Below are positions 19,281-29,600 of a stretch of DNA of 64,000 nucleotides, piece by piece. Within the stretch, counting starts at the first letter, position 1. Every line of letters begins with the position of its first letter. A program made the position numbers and the translations under genes. This stretch comes from Pseudomonadota bacterium (GTDB lineage Bacteria; Pseudomonadota; Gammaproteobacteria; Burkholderiales; Thiobacteraceae), in the NCBI GenBank assembly GCA_021812385.1, contig JAKANO010000014.1, forward strand, positions 1 through 64,000, in the 5' to 3' direction. Below the pieces are notes generated by a model. It was not told where the DNA came from. It saw nothing but the letters and a program-made list of their open reading frames with translations, and made no database searches.

Positions 19281-20606
19281 TTAGCGGCACGCATCCAGGC
19301 AAACCAAGCTGCCTTGAATCAATTCCGCCATATTTTCTTCGTCCAACACATACGGCGGCATAAAGTACACGGTAGATCCGATAGGGCGCAGCAGCAGGCC
19401 GCGCTGCAACGCGGCTTGATAGAAATGTTGGCTGAAGTCCGCTGCGGCATCGGCTACATCGAAGGCCCAAATCATGCCGGTTTGGCGGAAATGCCGTACC
19501 CGTGGGTGCTCCCGTAACGGCTGCATCATTGCCGTAAAGCGCGCGGCCTTGCTGCGATTCGCTGCAATCACTTGGTCTTGCTCGAAGATGTCCAGCGTGG
19601 CTAAAGCGGCGCGGCACGCCAAGGGATTGCCGGTATAGGAATGCGAGTGCAGAAAGCCGCGCGCCGTTTCGTCGTGGTAAAAAGCCTGGTAAATCCTATC
19701 GTGGGTCAGCACCGCCGAGAGCGGCAGATAGCCCCCGGTCAGGCCTTTCGATAAGCACAGAAAATCCGGTGCAATGTCGGCTTGCTCGCAGGCGAATAGC
19801 GTGCCGGTCCTGCCAAAGCCGACCGCAATTTCATCCGCGATCAAATGCACTTGAAACTGATCGCAAATCTCCCGTGCGCGGCGCAGATACGCCGGGTGAT
19901 GCATTGCCATCCCTCCCGCGCATTGCACCAAGGGCTCCACGATGAGCGCTGCGGTTGTAGCGTGATGTTGCTCCAAGTATTGCGCCAATAGCTCGGCGCA
20001 GCGCAGAGCGTAATCCTCCGCGCTTTCGCCGGGCGCCGCCAAGCGCCAATCGGGTGAGGGCACTTGATGGCTTTGGCGCAACAGCGGCGCATAGGTGTCT
20101 TTGAACAGCGCTACATCGGTGACCGAAAGCGCGCCGAGCGTTTCGCCGTGATATGCATTTACGAGGCTGATAAATTCTGTTTTCTGGGATTGGCCGCTAT
20201 TGCGCCAAAAATGAAAACTCATTTTGAGCGCGATCTCGATCGCCGAAGCACCGTCCGAAGCATAAAAACAATGCCCTAAATTGCCAGGTGCCAACTGCGA
20301 TAAACGCTCCGAAAGCTCGATCACTGGCGCGTGGGTGAACCCGGCCAAGATGACATGCTCTAACTGTTCCAGTTGCGCGCGCAGCGCGGCATTGATGCGC
20401 GGATTGGCGTGGCCGAACAGATTCACCCACCAGGAACTGATGGCGTCCAGATAGCGCTTGCCCTCGAAGTCGTAGAGCCAAACGCCTTGGCCGTGGCTGA
20501 TCGGAATAATCGGCAGCCGCTCGTGCTGTTTCATCTGGGTGCAGGGGTGCCACACGGCGGCGCGTGAACGGTCGATGAGGGATTGATTGCGCATGGAACA
20601 CTTCAT
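19281..20606 (-). CDS. bioA: Adenosylmethionine-8-amino-7-oxononanoate aminotransferase
   Basis: BioA makes 7,8-diaminopelargonate from KAPA in biotin synthesis, using S-adenosylmethionine as amino donor. The 441 residues carry WHPCTQMKQHE at the start, GSWWVN-like AISSWWVNLFGHANP, VNAYHGETLGALSV and the PLP lysine Lys287 in LCLSKGLTGGYLPLSAV. DEIAVGFGRTGTLFACE precedes it. A second Met at residue 5 is an alternative start. No other bio gene is in the window, and no BirA-like operator is seen upstream. Confidence 0.92.
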   Translation of the reverse strand: MKCSMRNQSLIDRSRAAVWHPCTQMKQHERLPIIPISHGQGVWLYDFEGKRYLDAISSWWVNLFGHANPRINAALRAQLEQLEHVILAGFTHAPVIELSERLSQLAPGNLGHCFYASDGASAIEIALKMSFHFWRNSGQSQKTEFISLVNAYHGETLGALSVTDVALFKDTYAPLLRQSHQVPSPDWRLAAPGESAEDYALRCAELLAQYLEQHHATTAALIVEPLVQCAGGMAMHHPAYLRRAREICDQFQVHLIADEIAVGFGRTGTLFACEQADIAPDFLCLSKGLTGGYLPLSAVLTHDRIYQAFYHDETARGFLHSHSYTGNPLACRAALATLDIFEQDQVIAANRSKAARFTAMMQPLREHPRVRHFRQTGMIWAFDVADAAADFSQHFYQAALQRGLLLRPIGSTVYFMPPYVLDEENMAELIQGSLVCLDACR

Positions 20607-20727
20607 AAAATTGACGCCTTATCCTAGCATGATGCAAAACCGGCCATTGATTGTATCTACTACTTTAAATCGCGCGCATTATATGAAAGGATAGCGGGGC
20701 TGAAAGTGGTTTAGCGAGAGGATTTCT

Positions 20728-21282
20728 ATGCAACCCTTGGTATTAACCCTGGATATGGCGGGCCTGCCGCAAGGCTGGGTTGGGCTGGAAGAAGCGATTT
20801 CTTATCATGCCAAGCAATTGGTGGCCTGGTCTATTGGCAATCTGGTGGCCGAGTTTCATGGCGGCTATCAGAATAATGGCGAGCGCTCGCGCATTGCCAC
20901 CAAATCCATGTTGGCGATTAAAGGCAGCATGACGCGCCATGTGCACACGCCAGGGCTCACCAATACCCTGTTATTCGCGCGTGACCGTAATTTGTGCGCC
21001 TACTGCGGCCAGCAATTTTCACCGCGCGATTTATCGCGCGACCATGTGGCCCCCATGTCCAAAGGCGGCAAAGATCACTGGACCAATTCCGTCACGGCCT
21101 GTTTGCGCTGCAACACGCGCAAAGCCAACCGCACCCCGGAGCAAGCCGGCATGCCCTTGCTGTATGTGCCCTATGTGCCGAATCGGCACGAGCACTTTAT
21201 CCTGCGCAACCGTTTTATCTTGGCGGATCAAATGGAGTATTTGCTGGTGGGCGTGCCCAAAACCAGCCGATTGCTGGGCTAA
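20728..21282 (+). CDS. HNH endonuclease family protein
   Basis: The 184-residue protein has a complete HNH zinc-binding nuclease module: Cys90-x2-Cys93, Asp105-His106 in SRDHVAPMSKGG, Asn120, then Cys125-x2-Cys128 in ACLRCNTRKANR. The N-terminal 80 residues are not a recognised domain. Stand-alone proteins of this size are common and usually of unknown role. No restriction, phage or toxin partner lies beside it; its neighbours are bioA, divergent, and groES. Confidence 0.82.
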   Translation: MQPLVLTLDMAGLPQGWVGLEEAISYHAKQLVAWSIGNLVAEFHGGYQNNGERSRIATKSMLAIKGSMTRHVHTPGLTNTLLFARDRNLCAYCGQQFSPRDLSRDHVAPMSKGGKDHWTNSVTACLRCNTRKANRTPEQAGMPLLYVPYVPNRHEHFILRNRFILADQMEYLLVGVPKTSRLLG

Positions 21283-21373
21283 CGTACAGCCTTTCATCCT
21301 GCGTGCCATCTCAAGCAAGCGCTTGATTTACAATATAATCTTAACTGAACGCCTAATTCTGTTCGGGATATGC

Positions 21374-21401
21374 CTTGAAATTGTCATGGCTAGCCCCTAT
21401 T
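21374..21401 (+). promoter_or_regulatory. Sigma-32-type heat-shock promoter of groESL
   Basis: CTTGAAA at 21374-21380 and CCCCTATT at 21394-21401, spaced by 13 bases, match the RpoH consensus (CTTGAAA, 11-15 bases, CCCCATNT). It leads directly into the CIRCE operator and the groES gene, which fits a heat-shock promoter. Confidence 0.85.
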
Positions 21402-21402
21402 A

Positions 21403-21429
21403 TTAGCACTCAAGAAGCGCGAGTGCTAA
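21403..21429. promoter_or_regulatory. CIRCE operator (HrcA binding site)
   Basis: TTAGCACTC at 21403-21411, a nine-base spacer and GAGTGCTAA at 21421-21429 form the exact CIRCE consensus. HrcA bound here would repress groES-groEL; the operator starts at the end of the -10 box and covers the expected transcription start. No hrcA gene lies in the window. Confidence 0.95.
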
Positions 21430-21536
21430 CACACCGCGCTTTTGACATTAAATTTCTGGCGTATTCGGCAGCGGCAACGTTGTCGCGCCGGCAGTAATTC
21501 CCCCCAATATTAAGCAATTAACAGGAGATTTAGAGA

Positions 21537-21827
21537 ATGAAAATTCGTCCCCTGCATGACCGAGTTATCGTCAAGCGCGTGGAAGAGGAACGTAAGACCG
21601 CTTCCGGTATTGTGATCCCCGACAGTGCGACCGAAAAGCCAGATCAAGGCGAAGTGAAAGCCGTCGGCCCAGGTAAAAAAGATGAAAACGGCAAAGTGAT
21701 CGCGATGGACTTGAAAGTCGGCGACCGCGTGTTGTTCGGCAAATATTCCGGCCAGACCGTCAAAGTGGACGGCGAAGAGCTGCTGGTGATGCGCGAAGAA
21801 GACATCATGGGCGTGGTCGAAGCCTAA
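21537..21827 (+). CDS. groES: Co-chaperonin GroES
   Basis: The 96-residue protein starts [29 protein letters not shown] and ends [15 protein letters not shown], the complete GroES fold with mobile loop ([19 protein letters not shown]). It caps the GroEL ring during folding. ACAGGAGAT gives a strong ribosome site. It is first in the groESL operon under a sigma-32 promoter and CIRCE. Confidence 0.98.
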   Translation: MKIRPLHDRVIVKRVEEERKTASGIVIPDSATEKPDQGEVKAVGPGKKDENGKVIAMDLKVGDRVLFGKYSGQTVKVDGEELLVMREEDIMGVVEA

Positions 21828-21879
21828 GTCCTCTCCCCAAACCCCTTAAGCATCGCAACGTATAAAAGATTAGGAGTAA

Positions 21880-23538
<1,659 letters not shown>

Positions 23539-23565
23539 GCTGCGTTACCCCTAGCAACACCCCTG

Positions 23566-23598
23566 AAAAGGCCCTACTTTGGTAGGGCCTTTTCCTTT
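23566..23598 (+). terminator. Intrinsic terminator after groEL
   Basis: AAAAGGCCCTAC (23566-23577) pairs perfectly with GTAGGGCCTTTT (23582-23593) around a four-base loop, followed by a T-rich run. It ends the groESL transcript. Confidence 0.92.
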
Positions 23599-23674
23599 TG
23601 CAGGGCGTATTTTCGCTGCCGCAAGTGACAGCGCAAGGGTTTAGGATGGTGCTTGGCGAGCCGATAGATATAGG

Positions 23675-26041
23675 ATGAAACGCGAACATAAACTGCTTAA
23701 TTTAAAAGCGCTGTATCGAAAGCTGATGGCATCCAGTTCGGCGCTGTTTCTGTTCGCGGCGTTCGCTTTAATCTGGCTGTTGATGGCAGGCTTGGTCGCG
23801 GTAGGCTTGTTTGTACTGCAAGCGAATAACCAGCGCATGGAAAAAATTGTGCGCGAGCATAATGTGAAGATTGCGTTGGTTTCCGATTTGCGCAGTATTA
23901 ACCGTGAGCGGACGCTGACGGTGCACAAGATGATTTTGTCGCACGACCCGTTTGAGCGCGATGACTTGATGCTGGGTTTTCGCGAGTTGGCGGCGAGCTA
24001 TATTCGGCAGCGCGATAAGCTTCTGCAGCTGCCATTCACGCCGGAAGAAGCAAAGGCGTTTCAGGCCGCGCAAGCCAAGATCAAAGCATCGACCCGCCTC
24101 ATGGAGGAGGTCGTGGCGCTGGCGCTGGCGGGGCGCGACGCAGAAGCGCAACGCATTCTCACCAGCCAGGCAATCCCCGCGCAGAATTTGGTGCAAGTCG
24201 ATTTTTCCACTTTCCTGGATTATCAAAATCGTTCCAGCGAAGCCGCCGTGCGCCATGCGCGGGAGGCTTATCAACGCGCCTATTGGCTGAGCGGTTTATT
24301 AGGCGGCGTAGCCTTAATCTTGGGCTTGGTCGTTTCGTTGGGGGTGATTCGGCGCACCGCCAACGTGGAGCGCGCACTGGCGCGCGAGAAAGAGCGCGCG
24401 GAAGTCACGCTGCACTCGATTGGCGAAGCGGTGATTACCACCGACGAATCGGGACGCATCGATCACCTCAACGAAATGGCGGAACGCCTAACCGGTTGGA
24501 CGAATAGCCAAGCTGCAGGGCGCGGCGTCGAGGAAGTGTATCGGGTGGTGGATGAAAAGAACCCGACCCAAGCATTGAATCTGGTGTCGCGCTGTTTATC
24601 CGGCGCGCACGCACCCATCACGGAATCCTTAATCCTGATGTCGTTAGGCGGTCTGCAATACACGATCGAGCAGACGGTGTCACCGATCCGCGAGCCGAGT
24701 GGTGCGGCGATCGGCATGGTGGTGGTGTTTCGGGATGTGACCACTGAGCGCTCCTTGGCGCACGAATTAGCCTGGCAAGCCAGTCACGATGCGCTGACGA
24801 ACTTGGCTAACCGGCATGAATTCGAGCACCGCTTGCAGGAGCTGGTGGAGAGCGCGCAAACCTCGCGCATCAGCCATGCCCTGCTGTACATCGATTTGGA
24901 TCAATTCAAGCTGGTGAATGACACCTGCGGTCATGTGGCGGGCGACGAGTTGCTGCGCCAATTGTCGGCCTTGTTAAGCGCAAAGATTCGGGCGGTGGAT
25001 ACGCTGGCGCGCTTGGGGGGCGATGAGTTTGGCCTGCTCCTCCCGGGTTGCGGCATCGAGCAAGCGCAAGTGATTGCAGAAAAATTGCGGCAGGAAGTCT
25101 GCGAGTTCCGCTATGTATGGGAAACCAAAACCTTTACCGTCGGTGCGTCGATCGGATTGGTTGAGATCACGCATGAGACCGGCTCCGTCGCGAACCTGCT
25201 TTCCGCCGCGGACACCGCTTGTTACATGGCGAAGGATCGAGGACGCAATCGTGTTTGCGTGCATCGTGCGCAAGATGCCGAGGTGCGGCGGCTGCACGGC
25301 GAGGCGGAATGGGTGGGCAGAATTACGCGCGCGTTCGAGGAAAATCGCTTCCAATTGTATTTTCAAAAAATCATCCCGCTGCAGCCCGAGCGCAATCCCG
25401 AGTATCGGGAAATTTTATTGCGCTTAATTGATGAGAAGGGGCAACTGGTGCCGCCGATGGCGTTTATCCCTGCTGCGGAGCGTTATCACTTGATGCCCTT
25501 GATCGATCGCTGGGTGTTGCGCACCTTGTTTAACTGGATGCAGGCGCATCAAGCGCAACTGCCGGAAAACATTTATTACTCCATTAATCTTTCCGGGCAA
25601 TCGCTGGGCGACGAGGCTTTCACGGAATTTGTCGAGGATCAATTTAAACAGTCAGGCGTGTTGCCCGGCCGTATTTGTTTCGAGGTCACCGAAACCGCGG
25701 CTATCGCCAACTTGGGGCATGCGATGCGCATGATGTCGAAATTGCAGGCCATGGGTTGCGGTTTCTCGCTCGATGATTTTGGCAGCGGCATGTCTTCCTT
25801 TGCCTACCTGAAGAATCTGCCGGTGGATAGCATTAAGGTCGACGGCGCATTTGTGCGCGACATGTTGACCGATCCCATCGACTTCACTATGGTCGAAGCG
25901 ATTATTCGCATTGGCCATGTGATGGGTTTGAAAACCATCGCGGAGTATGTCGAAAGCACAGTGATCATGCAGCGACTGGCCGAACTGGGCGTGGATTACG
26001 TCCAGGGATTTGGCATGCACCGGCCGGAGCCGCTGGTCTGA
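23675..26041 (+). CDS. Membrane PAS-GGDEF-EAL cyclic-di-GMP protein
   Basis: The 788-residue protein has a transmembrane helix near 24-48, a mainly helical periplasmic sensor region to about 203, a second helix near 204-226, a PAS domain (about 245-360), GGDEF (about 370-530) and EAL (about 545-785). GGDEF is exact at 448-452 and the inhibitory RxxD site is present as RAVD 439-442. The EAL motif reads EIL (579-581), but Asn in INLSG, DDFGSG, KVDG and the final Glu/Gln positions look intact, so both synthesis and breakdown of cyclic-di-GMP are possible. Ligand and output are unknown. It stands alone between the groEL terminator and a convergent RND gene. Confidence 0.9.
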   Translation: MKREHKLLNLKALYRKLMASSSALFLFAAFALIWLLMAGLVAVGLFVLQANNQRMEKIVREHNVKIALVSDLRSINRERTLTVHKMILSHDPFERDDLMLGFRELAASYIRQRDKLLQLPFTPEEAKAFQAAQAKIKASTRLMEEVVALALAGRDAEAQRILTSQAIPAQNLVQVDFSTFLDYQNRSSEAAVRHAREAYQRAYWLSGLLGGVALILGLVVSLGVIRRTANVERALAREKERAEVTLHSIGEAVITTDESGRIDHLNEMAERLTGWTNSQAAGRGVEEVYRVVDEKNPTQALNLVSRCLSGAHAPITESLILMSLGGLQYTIEQTVSPIREPSGAAIGMVVVFRDVTTERSLAHELAWQASHDALTNLANRHEFEHRLQELVESAQTSRISHALLYIDLDQFKLVNDTCGHVAGDELLRQLSALLSAKIRAVDTLARLGGDEFGLLLPGCGIEQAQVIAEKLRQEVCEFRYVWETKTFTVGASIGLVEITHETGSVANLLSAADTACYMAKDRGRNRVCVHRAQDAEVRRLHGEAEWVGRITRAFEENRFQLYFQKIIPLQPERNPEYREILLRLIDEKGQLVPPMAFIPAAERYHLMPLIDRWVLRTLFNWMQAHQAQLPENIYYSINLSGQSLGDEAFTEFVEDQFKQSGVLPGRICFEVTETAAIANLGHAMRMMSKLQAMGCGFSLDDFGSGMSSFAYLKNLPVDSIKVDGAFVRDMLTDPIDFTMVEAIIRIGHVMGLKTIAEYVESTVIMQRLAELGVDYVQGFGMHRPEPLV

Positions 26042-26054
26042 CTTGAAAAGCAAC

Positions 26055-26147
26055 TAACCGCCCAGACGCCAAGACGCCAAGAGCGCCAAGTTAAAAACCT
26101 AAAAATATTTTTTGATTTTCTTGGCGCTCTTGGCGTCTTGGCGGTTA
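26055..26147. repeat. Long palindromic repeat, copy A, between convergent genes
   Basis: The right arm at 26120-26147 is 28 bases and pairs with the left arm at 26055-26090, which holds the same sequence plus an eight-base insertion. Arms are built of CGCCAAGA-like units and the loop is A/T-rich. The element fills the gap between the GGDEF-EAL gene and the convergent RND gene and contains the RND stop codon, so it could terminate both transcripts. It is the same family as the element at 36842-36902. Confidence 0.85.
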
Positions 26148-28502
26148 ACCAGTGGTTGAAGATGAATCATTCCGCGCCGGGCGCGCAAACAACATCGCCG
26201 CCAGCGCCGGCAGTAGCAGCACTGCCCCCAGCATATTCACCAGAAATAGGAAAGCCAATAGGATTCCCATATCCGCTTGGAACTTGAGCGCGGAAAAAGA
26301 CCAGCTGGCGACGCCAATGCTCATGGTCAGCGCGGTGAACACCGCAGCGGTGCCGCGTTGGCGCAAAGCGATGTAGAACGCTTCTTGCACGCTGTCGCCG
26401 TAGTCGCGCATGCGATGCTGCATGCGCTCGAACAGATAGATGCCGTAGTCCACGCCCACCCCGACACCGAGCGCGATGACCGGCAAAGTGGCGACTTTCA
26501 AACCGATGCCCAGCCGCGCCATGATGGCATTGCACAGCACCGAGACCAAGGCCAGCGGTACGACGATACACAGCATGGCGCGCCAGGAGCGGAACGTCAG
26601 CAGGCACAACAACAGGATGGCGCCGAAAATCGACAGCAGCATCGACTGCTCCGCCGCATCCACCGCTTCATTGGTCGCCGCCATCACCCCGACATTGCCG
26701 CCAGCCAGGAGAAATTGCAGCTGCGGGGTATTGTTGGCGGCGGCGAATTTCTTGATTTCGGAAACGATATGCGCAATGGTCGCGCCTTGGTGATCTCGGG
26801 TAAAAATCAAGATCTGCATGGCGCTGCAATCGGTATTGAGCAGGCCGGTGGCGGTGTCCACCGGTGTGACCGATTGCGCCAAGACTTGGCTGTCGCGCGC
26901 CAAGGCGCGCCATTTCAGGCTGCCTTCATTCCAGCCGGCGTTGATGTACTTCGCTACGCCGGGCAAGCCCAGCACCGACTGCACACCCTGCACATTGCGC
27001 ATTTGCAACTCGAAACGGTCGAGGGTATCCATGATGTCGTACTGCGTGCAGGCGCCTTCTACCTGATGGGTTTGCGCAATCACCGACAGCACATCCACAC
27101 CGATGGAGAAATGTTTTACGATCGCCGCGTTATCGCGGTTATAGCGCGAACCTTCGCGCAACTCGGGGATGCCGCGCCCCAAGTCGCCGGTCTTGATGGC
27201 GCGAGCTTGCCATGCCCCCGCGACCAGTAAGAGTGCCGATATAAATAGCACCGCCAGCGCCGGGCGCGGTTGCGCGCAGCGTGCGAGGCCGCGCCAGATA
27301 AAATCGAAGCGACTGCTGCCATCCTGCGCGCGCCGCAAAGTGGCGGCGTCGAGCTGCGTGTAGGACAGCATGATGGGCAGCAGCAGCTTGTTGGTGACGA
27401 TCATCAGCAGCACGCCGAGACTGGCGGTAATGCCCAGCTCGCGCACCACGTCGATCTTGATGTGCATGATGACCAGAAAACCCAAGGCATTGGTGAGCAA
27501 GGCGATGCTGCCGGGCAACAGCAGCTTGCCAAAGGCGCTGCGCGCCGCGCCGAGGCTGTCGGCGCCAAGCATGACCTCATGCTTCCAAACGTTGGTCATT
27601 TGCACCGCATGCGAAACACCGATGGAAAAGATCAAATACGGCGCCAAGATCGACATCGGGTCGATGCCGTATCCCAATAAAGGCAGCAACCCCAACAGCC
27701 ATACCACCGGCGTCAAGGCGCAGGCCAAGGCCAGCAGCGTGAGCTTGAGCGAGGCCGCATAGAAGTACAGCAGCACGCAAGTGATGAGGAAGGCCACGAG
27801 AAAAAACACCAGCACGCCGCGCGTACCGTCGCTGATATCGCCCACCGCTTTGGCAAAACCGATAATGCGGATGTCGATACCGGCGCTTTGATATTGGGCG
27901 CGAATCTTTTCCAATTGCTGCGCCACGGCTGGATAGTCGAGACGCTTGCCGCTGACCGGATCGAGTTCCAGCAGCTCGGCGCGCACCAGCGCCCCTTTGA
28001 AATCATTGGCCACCAAGCGCCCCAGGCTATTCGATTTGAGCACGTTGGCGCGCACGGTTTCCAGGTCTTGTGGCGTGCCGCGGAAGCCTGCGGGAATCAC
28101 ATTGCCGCCGGCGAAACCGTCTTCGACGATTTCGATGAAGCGCACATTGGGCGTGAACAGCGAGGTGACGCTGGAGCGGTCCACCCCGGGAATAAAGAAC
28201 ACGGCATCGGTGACTTTTTTCAGTGTGTCGAAAAACGTCGGATTGAAAATATCGCCTTGCTTTTGCATCACCGCCACCAAGATGCGATTCGCTCCGCCGA
28301 AGGATTTTTGATACTGGGTGAAGGTCTGCATGTAGGGGTGCTGCAGCGGAATCATTTTGTTGAAGCCGGCATCGACGCGCAACTGTGTGGCGGAATACGC
28401 GAGCAAAACGGTGATCAGCGCAAACAAGACGAGCAGCGTGCGGCGATAGGCGAACACCGGGCGGGCAATGGCGTTGGCGATTTTTTCGGCTTGGGCAGGC
28501 AT
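26145..28502 (-). CDS. RND superfamily transporter (MMPL/SSD type)
   Basis: The 785 residues form two homologous halves, each with one helix, a large periplasmic loop and a block of about five helices (first block about residues 230-400, second about 620-775). The motif GVGVGVDYGIYLFERM in the second half and SIGVSHAVQMTNVWKHE in the first are typical of MMPL-like and hopanoid/lipid RND exporters; it lacks the length of drug-efflux AcrB proteins. It is the last gene of a DUF1302-DUF1329-YCF48-RND series and likely moves a lipid or hydrophobic compound out of the inner membrane. Substrate unknown. Confidence 0.83.
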   Translation of the reverse strand: MPAQAEKIANAIARPVFAYRRTLLVLFALITVLLAYSATQLRVDAGFNKMIPLQHPYMQTFTQYQKSFGGANRILVAVMQKQGDIFNPTFFDTLKKVTDAVFFIPGVDRSSVTSLFTPNVRFIEIVEDGFAGGNVIPAGFRGTPQDLETVRANVLKSNSLGRLVANDFKGALVRAELLELDPVSGKRLDYPAVAQQLEKIRAQYQSAGIDIRIIGFAKAVGDISDGTRGVLVFFLVAFLITCVLLYFYAASLKLTLLALACALTPVVWLLGLLPLLGYGIDPMSILAPYLIFSIGVSHAVQMTNVWKHEVMLGADSLGAARSAFGKLLLPGSIALLTNALGFLVIMHIKIDVVRELGITASLGVLLMIVTNKLLLPIMLSYTQLDAATLRRAQDGSSRFDFIWRGLARCAQPRPALAVLFISALLLVAGAWQARAIKTGDLGRGIPELREGSRYNRDNAAIVKHFSIGVDVLSVIAQTHQVEGACTQYDIMDTLDRFELQMRNVQGVQSVLGLPGVAKYINAGWNEGSLKWRALARDSQVLAQSVTPVDTATGLLNTDCSAMQILIFTRDHQGATIAHIVSEIKKFAAANNTPQLQFLLAGGNVGVMAATNEAVDAAEQSMLLSIFGAILLLCLLTFRSWRAMLCIVVPLALVSVLCNAIMARLGIGLKVATLPVIALGVGVGVDYGIYLFERMQHRMRDYGDSVQEAFYIALRQRGTAAVFTALTMSIGVASWSFSALKFQADMGILLAFLFLVNMLGAVLLLPALAAMLFARPARNDSSSTTG

Positions 28503-28510
28503 GCGCTTGC

Positions 28511-29464
28511 TTATTTTCCTGTTGCGTTGCTGGCGAAAGGCGTAACGCCGGATTCGCCGAACAACAGTAAATGCTTACCCGCGGGGCGGATGGCGGCGAT
28601 GCTTTCGCGATGGGCTTGGAGCTGCAGCTCGAAAGTTTTGCCGTCATCGCGGCTGATCAGCACGGCGCCGCTTTGCCCGGCCAGAATCACGCTGCCATCG
28701 GCTTGCACATAGTCGCTCATCAGCGTGGCTTGGCTGGCGCTTTCGATCGTTGTCCAAGTCTCGCCCAGGTCGGTCGAGCGGAAAACTTTTCCGCGCAAGC
28801 CGTAGGCCAGCACGCTGCCATCGCGCAAGGCGACGATGCCGAAAAAGGAACCTTTGTAGGGCGAGGGCAGCGCTTGCCAAGTTTGTCCCTGGTCATCGGA
28901 GCGCAATAACAAGCCCGCTTCGCCGGCAATAAACAGCTTTCCACCCGCTTGCGCGGTCAAGGCATTCAGGTGCTTGTCGCCTTCGACGATGGTGCGCTGC
29001 TGCCAGCTTGCGCCGCCATCATTGGTTTGCAGGAACAGGCCGTAGGCGCCGAGCGCAAAACCATGGCGTGCATCGCTGAACCAAACTTTGAGCAGGGGTT
29101 TTTTCAAATCGGGCGCGCTGAACACTAGGCGCCAAGAGGCGCCGCCATCCGTGCTCTTGAGAATGACGCTATCGTGTCCCACGGCCCAGCCGTTTTTCGC
29201 ATCCAGAAAATACAAGGAAGTCAGCGTCGCTTGGGTCGGGCTTGCGACCTGCTGCCAAGCCTTGCCGTTATCGTCGGAAATGACAATATGCCCGCGTTCA
29301 CCGACGGCGATTAGACGTTCGCCCGCTTGCGCGGCGTCCAGCAACAGCAGCGTGTCGACGCTGATGCCACGAGCCGGGAAAATGGGCGCCGGGCGCGGCG
29401 AAAAGGCGAACGTGGCGGCAAGCAATACCAGCAGGGAAAATGCAATGCCGATGGCCTTGCTCAT
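28511..29464 (-). CDS. YCF48/BNR-repeat periplasmic protein
   Basis: The start at 29464 gives 317 residues with an N-terminal hydrophobic segment (MSKAIGIAFSLLVLLAATFAF). The rest is a beta-propeller with repeated BNR-type Asp-box motifs such as SDDNGKAWQ, STDGGASW, TNDGGASWQ, SDDQGQTWQ and STDLGETW. YCF48 in cyanobacteria is a photosystem II assembly factor; homologues beside RND transporters in non-photosynthetic bacteria have no known role. It ends eight bases before the RND gene, so co-expression is likely. Confidence 0.82.
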   Translation of the reverse strand: MSKAIGIAFSLLVLLAATFAFSPRPAPIFPARGISVDTLLLLDAAQAGERLIAVGERGHIVISDDNGKAWQQVASPTQATLTSLYFLDAKNGWAVGHDSVILKSTDGGASWRLVFSAPDLKKPLLKVWFSDARHGFALGAYGLFLQTNDGGASWQQRTIVEGDKHLNALTAQAGGKLFIAGEAGLLLRSDDQGQTWQALPSPYKGSFFGIVALRDGSVLAYGLRGKVFRSTDLGETWTTIESASQATLMSDYVQADGSVILAGQSGAVLISRDDGKTFELQLQAHRESIAAIRPAGKHLLLFGESGVTPFASNATGK

Positions 29465-29480
29465 CGTGAAAAAAACAGTT

Positions 29481-29576
29481 GAACCGCAGAGGCGCAGAAA
29501 CGCGGAGAAAAGCAAGAGAAATTACTTATTGACGCCATGGCTGGGTGTCCTCTGCGCCTTTGCGCCTCTGCGGTTC
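29481..29576. repeat. Palindromic repeat, copy B, inside the envelope cluster
   Basis: GAACCGCAGAGGCGCA at 29481-29496 pairs exactly with the outer end of the right arm (29548-29576); inner parts pair imperfectly. It fills most of the 136-base gap between the DUF1329 gene and the YCF48-like gene, where the other cluster gaps are about 10 bases. It resembles copies at 26055 and 36842 in design (ACCGC outer end, repeated GCGC-rich octamers) but differs in sequence. Confidence 0.75.
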
Positions 29577-29600
29577 CTGCATGGTTATTTACGGTGAATT

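Noticed and set aside
26055..26147. Possible CRISPR array from repeated CGCCAAGA units
   Set aside because: Units are eight bases, directly joined with no spacers, and lie in mirror-image arms; this is a palindromic element.
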